A stretch of 64,000 bases of DNA from Citrus sinensis (Eukaryota; Streptophyta; Magnoliopsida; Sapindales; Rutaceae). The translations under genes were made by a program, and so were the position numbers. How positions within the stretch are numbered: position 1 is the first letter of the stretch; each line of letters opens with the position of its first letter. The notes beneath the pieces were generated by a model, which saw only the letters and a list, made by a program, of their open reading frames with translations, was not told where the DNA came from and searched no databases. Shown piece after piece: positions 60,389 through 64,000 of this stretch. Location of the stretch: the NCBI RefSeq assembly GCF_022201045.2, contig NC_068558.1, positions 13,483,501 through 13,547,500 on the forward strand, in the 5' to 3' direction.

Positions 60389-62965
60389 ATTAAAAGTTAC
60401 TAATAAGAGCAACACAAATGAAACATTATTATTAACAATATAGTATAAAATTAATATTTGCTTAGAATAAACTATTTATTATTGTTAATTATTAATATTA
60501 AATAAATATAATTATTAAAATTAAATAAATATAATAATATTATATTTTCAAATAGAAATAGTATATAGTAACATTATTAATTCTCTATAAATATTGTAAT
60601 ATTATTTTTAAGTAATTTTAACGAAGAATCAATATAAATTATTATTTTTAACCCAATATAATAATATTATATTTAAATAAGTTTAATGTTATTGTTTTTA
60701 ACAAATGTAATATTTATTGAATAATATAATTGTTGAAACTAAACAAGATAAGACACCGATTTAGATTCCCCGAGATCCACTCCTTATGTTCTGTAATCTC
60801 AAAATTGACTTAACGAATGCAAGCTTTAGTATGATTAAAGAACCAATTGCAACCTGAACAAGAAATTCAAGAAATCAGAATCAAACACACACACACACAC
60901 TTGACACCAAGATTTATACTGATTCGACCACAAAGTGAGCCTACATCCATTGCGAAAGAGAAGAAAAGTTTCGCTATTAGAGTTTTTTCAAGATACAAGG
61001 TTTCTCAGAAGGTGTTATTGAATCACTCTATGTTTAGATCTAACCATAAAGGCATATATATAACCAATAGAGGATCTAGAAAGACCTTGCACCAATCAGC
61101 TGCTGTCTTCTGGGTTTGTTGTGAAGAAGCCCAGAATTTCCCCTCGTGAATAACAACCGTATCACGTGTACCACTTACTTATTTAACCGATGTTACAAGA
61201 ATGTCATATAGCTCCTTGAATTTCTACAACTAACATGTAGTCAGTTATCAACCGATATGTCATGTGCAATCTCAGAATATATCTGACTTATTGCATGCGT
61301 TCTTAAATTCAAATTTGAGCTTCATCTTTAACAATAATAATATTATTTAGATAAATATATCACATTATTTTATTTTAATAAATATAATTATATCATTTTA
61401 GAATAGCGGATTTTCATTCTCACCCTCCCTCATGGGAATCTCACTCATTATTTTAAAAATGAATAGAACCCACGGAATGGAACTCACACTCTATTCCTTA
61501 AATGAGTAAGTAAACGTCAGAGTAAGAAGAAATCACACTCATTTCCACTCTAATAAATAAACACAACATAGGGAAAGTAGAAGAGTGGAGTGTGAATGAT
61601 TATTATAATATTTTCATTAAGTGGTAAATAGTTATTAGAAATAAAAAGTAAAAGGGGTTTGAAGAGATAAAAAGTATTTTAAATAGATTCACTCATATTT
61701 TTAACCCCAACCAAATCAGTTACAAACTATCTAAACTGATTTGGGTTTAGATGGGATAATGTGCTCTTTTGTTCACTCCATTTTTTACCACATATAACTA
61801 ACACTTCTTGAATATTAGTCCAATTTTGAAATATAAAATCAAAAAATTGATAAATAAATAATTTTTGATACCAATAAGAACATTCAAACTCTCGTCCTCA
61901 AGAACGAGACAAAAAAAGTCTATGATCAACTCAATTAAAAAGTTGACTTTCTTGAATTAAAATTTATTAGCCTTTGGAAAACAAAATATTTATTAAACAA
62001 TAGTTGTACATGTATAGTAAAACCTCTATAAAATAATATTGTTGAGACTAAAAAAAATTATTTTAGTAAATTTATTTATTTATAAATGAATGAATAATTT
62101 ATTAAATATTTATTAATTTAGAGAGAGTTTTTTTTTCCCTTGTTTTAGAAGAGTTTGTTGGTACATTCCAATAATTGTGCTTTTTCAAGTCAACAATATC
62201 TCTTCTAATAAAATAGAAATAACGGCTCCCCTACTTGCTTTAAAGGGGGGAAAAAAAACCTCGAGTGCTATGCATAATAGTATAGTGTAGTTAGGAAACT
62301 TGTATTACACAATATCTTTTTTTCTTTGTTCAATTTGTATAATCATTTACATATTTGTCACTATTGTGTGAGCCTTTGATATTAGAAAAAAAAAATACAA
62401 AAGTAACTCAAGTTATATTCAATTATTTTTTAATATTTAGTTTGAAATCATTAGGGAAAAAAAAACAACTTTAGATACATATTTTGGAAAGAGTTGAATT
62501 TAGATAATTGAAGTTGTAAGAAAAAAGCTATTTAATATTACCAATTTTATATTTTTTTATTATTAAGTTTTGTATTCGATTAATTATTAATTTATATTTT
62601 CATTGGACCTTAAGGATTTAAATTTTTTTTATCATACGTATTTAGCAAATATATTAATTTATTACAACGTCCCAAGTCGGGACTAAAAAATTTTATTATT
62701 TAATCAATGTTATTCATTTATTGAATATTTATTTATTGAGTTTTTACTATATATACTAGTTAAGAATAATGCTAATGATTCCAACATCTGAATTCCAACT
62801 TGAGTCTCAAGTGATGTGGGAGCTTAATAACTTAAAGTTTAGGAAAATCACTTCTTACCAATGAAGCTCGACCTTACTTCAACTAATGAGTTATGCGTAT
62901 GGATTATAAATTTGATACATCATGACACTAACACAATATCAAAATCCAAATTGGTATTGGTAGTC
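60389..62965. other. Intergenic, with a possible retrotransposon-derived segment
   Basis: Around 60890-60970 an (AC)n tract is followed by GATTTATACTGATTCGACCA and GCCTACATCCATTG, which resemble a motif common in plant LTR-type repeats. No ends were found. The rest is AT-rich; no gene seen. Confidence 0.35.
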
Positions 62966-63198
62966 AGTAGGGACAAACTTAGAACCCTATAGTACCCTGG
63001 GCTAAATTAAAAAAGTAAAAAAAATTTGTACCAAGTGAACATGAAATTCCATATATATAGCTGACAAAATACACCTAATAACACGGGACATTAGGAGCCT
63101 TACGCGTAGAATCTATATTGTAAATAAAAATAAATTAAAAAAGTAGTATAAAATAAAAATACAATCCCAATACAAATTTGCTACCGAAGTTGTACTTT

Positions 63199-64000
63199 TC
63201 AAGGTTTCGAATTATAAAAATCATCAATTACAGAATCTGAGTCAACAGTATCAGTAATTTCTCTTTTAACATAAATAACCATACAATCTAAAAAAAAAAA
63301 ACTCATTTTCCATCTTACTACGAAGTGATGTCTTGATAAGTTTCGTGGCTGAAAATGCACGCTCTGTTGTGGCCGTGGAAACAGGAAGAGTCAAGACTAG
63401 ATGAATTAATCTATCAATCAACAAATAGTGCTGTGACTTCATTGTTTTAACAAATTATCAATATAGCTCAGAAATGGAAGTCATATTTTGAAACCGTGGA
63501 TGAGAAAGCACATCAATTTGATAATGTTCTAATCTCTTCTCAAAGCAAGCACCTCATTTGGAGTGAAATCATGAGAATAAAATTTCTCAGCAAAAGAATA
63601 AATATTGTCTAAATCAAAGATTTGAACCCATCAATTGGATCCAATGCTGAGCTCAAAGTAAGGAGTTCCACAGTTTGCTAAGAGAATCTACTGTTTAACT
63701 CCATCAATTGAAAATCTTTTGCAACATTAAATATATCAAAGTGATAATGATGTTCAACTGTAACATAGTCTTTTCGTTGACAAGAACTCTTTGTACCTTC
63801 CATATAACAATCACTCATATCAAGCATAATAATATCATATTTTTCACAAAATGATACTACACTTCGAATAAAATCATCCCATCCACTATCTCGAAACTCT
63901 TGCAAAAGTCTTTTTGTACTTGAGACATAATTCAAAGCATTCAAGATGTCCAGTGATTTTCTCTGTAATGCTTGACAAAGAATATCAGAAATTCCGAGAA
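63199..64000 (-). pseudogene. hAT transposase remnant (ZMYM1/TTF-type), partial
   Basis: The gene enters from the right edge. Frame 63944-63678 carries the conserved block of plant hAT-like TTF-type zinc-finger proteins (FRDSGWDDFIRSVVSFC, VEHHYHFDIFNV, LMELNSRFS). After a stop at 63678 the coding trace continues with frameshifts to the C-terminal hAT dimerisation domain at about 63430-63310 (LPVSTATTERAFSATKLIKT), ending at TGA 63199-63201. It is disabled. A CAGTAGGGACAAACTTAG end near 62966 on the plus strand may be the element's 3' terminus, as it resembles hAT termini. The 5' end is outside the window. Confidence 0.85.

Overview
The window is nuclear DNA of a dicotyledonous plant, most likely a woody rosid. 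Genes are split by many short AT-rich introns with GT..AG borders, intergenic space is filled with decayed transposons, and one end carries an endogenous pararetrovirus. A Citrus-like genome would fit, but that is a guess from general resemblance; no sequence comparison could be run. There are no operons, CRISPR arrays or bacterial features.

Layout. 1-2872: decayed endogenous caulimovirid (protease/RT/RNase H ORF, then a second ORF abutting it). 3085-3504: a possible SINE and an orphan last exon. 5975-7393 (-): seipin-like gene with a disrupted N-terminal half. 7554-7772: a perfect 60-bp inverted repeat. 8134-16285 (-): complete 24-exon LRR-malectin receptor kinase (1016 codons plus stop). 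16.3-28.3 kb: gene-poor block with a SINE with target-site duplication, a hAT-type MITE, a LINE remnant, a 1.84-kb Mutator-like element and a 1.09-kb hAT element. 28319-37407 (+): second complete 24-exon LRR-malectin receptor kinase (1015 codons plus stop), head-to-head with the first. 40497-44619, 47875-51133 and 54738-56485 (+): three tandem TRICHOME BIREFRINGENCE-LIKE (TBL) genes with identical exon phases. 57850-59704 (-): decayed restorer-type PPR gene. 63199-64000 (-): decayed hAT transposase running off the end.

The five intact genes share an extracellular or cell-wall theme. The receptor kinases have signal peptides, LRRs, a malectin-like domain, one membrane helix and an RD kinase. 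The TBL proteins are predicted Golgi polysaccharide O-acetyltransferases. Gene models were built by hand from splice sites. All five sum to a whole number of codons, and paralogous exons have the same lengths, which supports them strongly. From memory, the neighbourhood resembles two Arabidopsis loci (SEIPIN2 beside RKF1; TBL41 beside an LRR VIII-2 kinase), suggesting an old conserved gene neighbourhood.

I found no convincing novel molecular system. The most interesting unexplained items are the perfect hairpin beside the seipin gene, the Mutator-like element with a small spliced-looking ORF, and the disrupted seipin.
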